Positions 63,021-64,000 of a DNA stretch of 64,000 bases are shown one piece after another. The notes under the pieces were generated by a model that saw only the letters and a list, made by a program, of their open reading frames with translations, had not been told where the DNA came from and made no database searches. A program made the translations under genes and the position numbers. The stretch is from assembly GCF_008831285.2 (NCBI RefSeq), contig NC_045146.1:11666972-11730971 (forward strand), read 5' to 3'. Source of the stretch: Nymphaea colorata. Its lineage: Eukaryota > Streptophyta > Magnoliopsida > Nymphaeales > Nymphaeaceae. Every line of letters begins with the position of its first letter. The stretch's first letter is position 1.

Positions 63021-64000
63021 AAAGGCTGCGCATTACGTCTGGTAAAGAGTTAGAAGGGTCACGGCTCTCGCGCTCAAAAAACCAAGTACAGTTCACCAAT
63101 AAATGCTCCCGCCCACTCTGGTGAACCATTCATATTGTTCTTTCATATTTTAGAGTTTCGCATGATGTCGAGAAGGATTACCAATAACAGGACTTTGAGC
63201 ACCTGCCGCACCTCCCGCGTGAACATCCAAATGTATTCCCACCCATAGGTAGATGCTAGAAAGACGGGCAAGGTTTTACCGGAAAAAGGACCTTGTTATT
63301 TTGATGAGATTAGCTCGTTTCTTTTCTTGAAAATCAGACACGTTAGTCCGGAGTGAAAAGCATGGTTCCTTGGCTTTTTATATTGTAAGATATAGCAAAA
63401 CCCTGGTTCAAGCATATCTCTCTCTCTCTCTCTCTGGTTCGGAAGATATTGGAAAAGATTGTGATATTTCGGTTGCAGCAGTCAGGAGCGGCGAGTTGGA
63501 GACTGCCAAAGGGGAGAAAGCTGTCAAAAAAATCACCATATTAACAGCTAAAAAGAAAAGTGGCCTACCTTATCATAAAATTTCTCTCATAATCAAAACT
63601 GTTGGCTTTGCCAATAGATCGGTATTATTTTTTAAAATTTATTTCCACACCCAATATTTTGGCAACGTCTTGCTAAGCATAAAAAGTACTAATTTGATTC
63701 AGGTCACTGGATGTTCACGTGTCGCCTCATTACAGAGTGCCTGACAGGCTTATCAGTTATCAGTGTGCTGATGGTGTTGTGGTCTTGGTGTTGTTTCACA
63801 CTGTGACATAGACAAGGTACAAACAGCATCTCAGTTAATCTCTAAAAGCTTCAGCTTAGATGTGCTTCCTGCACTTTGATGCATCATGACAGAATCTTGG
63901 ACAAAATTTCAGAAGCAAAGAGATTCCATAATAAATGAACGTTCCGTTATTTAACCTCATTATTTTTTTCCAAGACTAACAAAACCATGAAAATCCGTAT
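63021..64000. other. Upstream flank of the SDR gene; no gene recognised
   Basis: A CT run lies at 63418-63436. The plus-strand open frame 63370-63744 crosses it and shows no known motif, and I see no splice partner before the window ends. Confidence 0.4.

Overview
This is nuclear DNA from a flowering plant. It is AT-rich, its genes are split by GT/AG introns, GA/CT microsatellites sit near many gene starts, and the recognisable genes are plant families (AGO1 with an apparent miR168 site, a GARP/MYB-like factor, an SDR110C-type dehydrogenase, sucrose synthase, a LINE of the plant L1 type). I cannot place the lineage more precisely. There are no bacterial features (operons, CRISPR, IS elements) and no convincing tRNA or rRNA genes. 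All exon coordinates were built by hand from reading-frame continuity, splice phase and family resemblance.

Layout, left to right. (1) About 620-9799, plus strand: a seven-exon THUMP-domain gene (Tan1/THUMPD1 type, 375 aa). Intron 4 holds a decayed tandem copy of exon 4, and a perfect 23-bp duplication covers the exon-6 splice donor. (2) 9800-14304: intergenic. (3) 17660-14305, minus strand: a six-exon GARP/MYB-like transcription factor (345 aa). (4) 17661-27470: long intergenic stretch with an interleaved inverted repeat, an AT microsatellite and a compound tandem repeat. (5) 27623-27474, minus: relic of exon 1 of NDUFB7, a mitochondrial complex I subunit, with two frameshifts. (6) About 28290-32600, plus: a dead L1-type LINE (endonuclease, reverse transcriptase, zf-RVT). 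(7) About 35555-36635, plus: a sucrose synthase pseudogene fragment. (8) 48640-39514, minus: a complete 22-exon AGO1-type Argonaute (1,064 aa) with an intron in its 5' leader. (9) 48.7-61.9 kb: intergenic, with an unusually GC-rich block near 54.0-54.7 kb. (10) 62956-61923, minus: a two-exon short-chain dehydrogenase (276 aa).

The four intact genes are unrelated in role (tRNA acetylation cofactor, transcription, RNA silencing, small-molecule oxidation) and are read independently; nothing suggests a cluster. I found no convincing new biological system. The most informative observations are the small-scale evolutionary events: exon duplication with decay, donor duplication, two fragmentary pseudogenes of housekeeping genes, and retention of the miR168 feedback site in AGO1.
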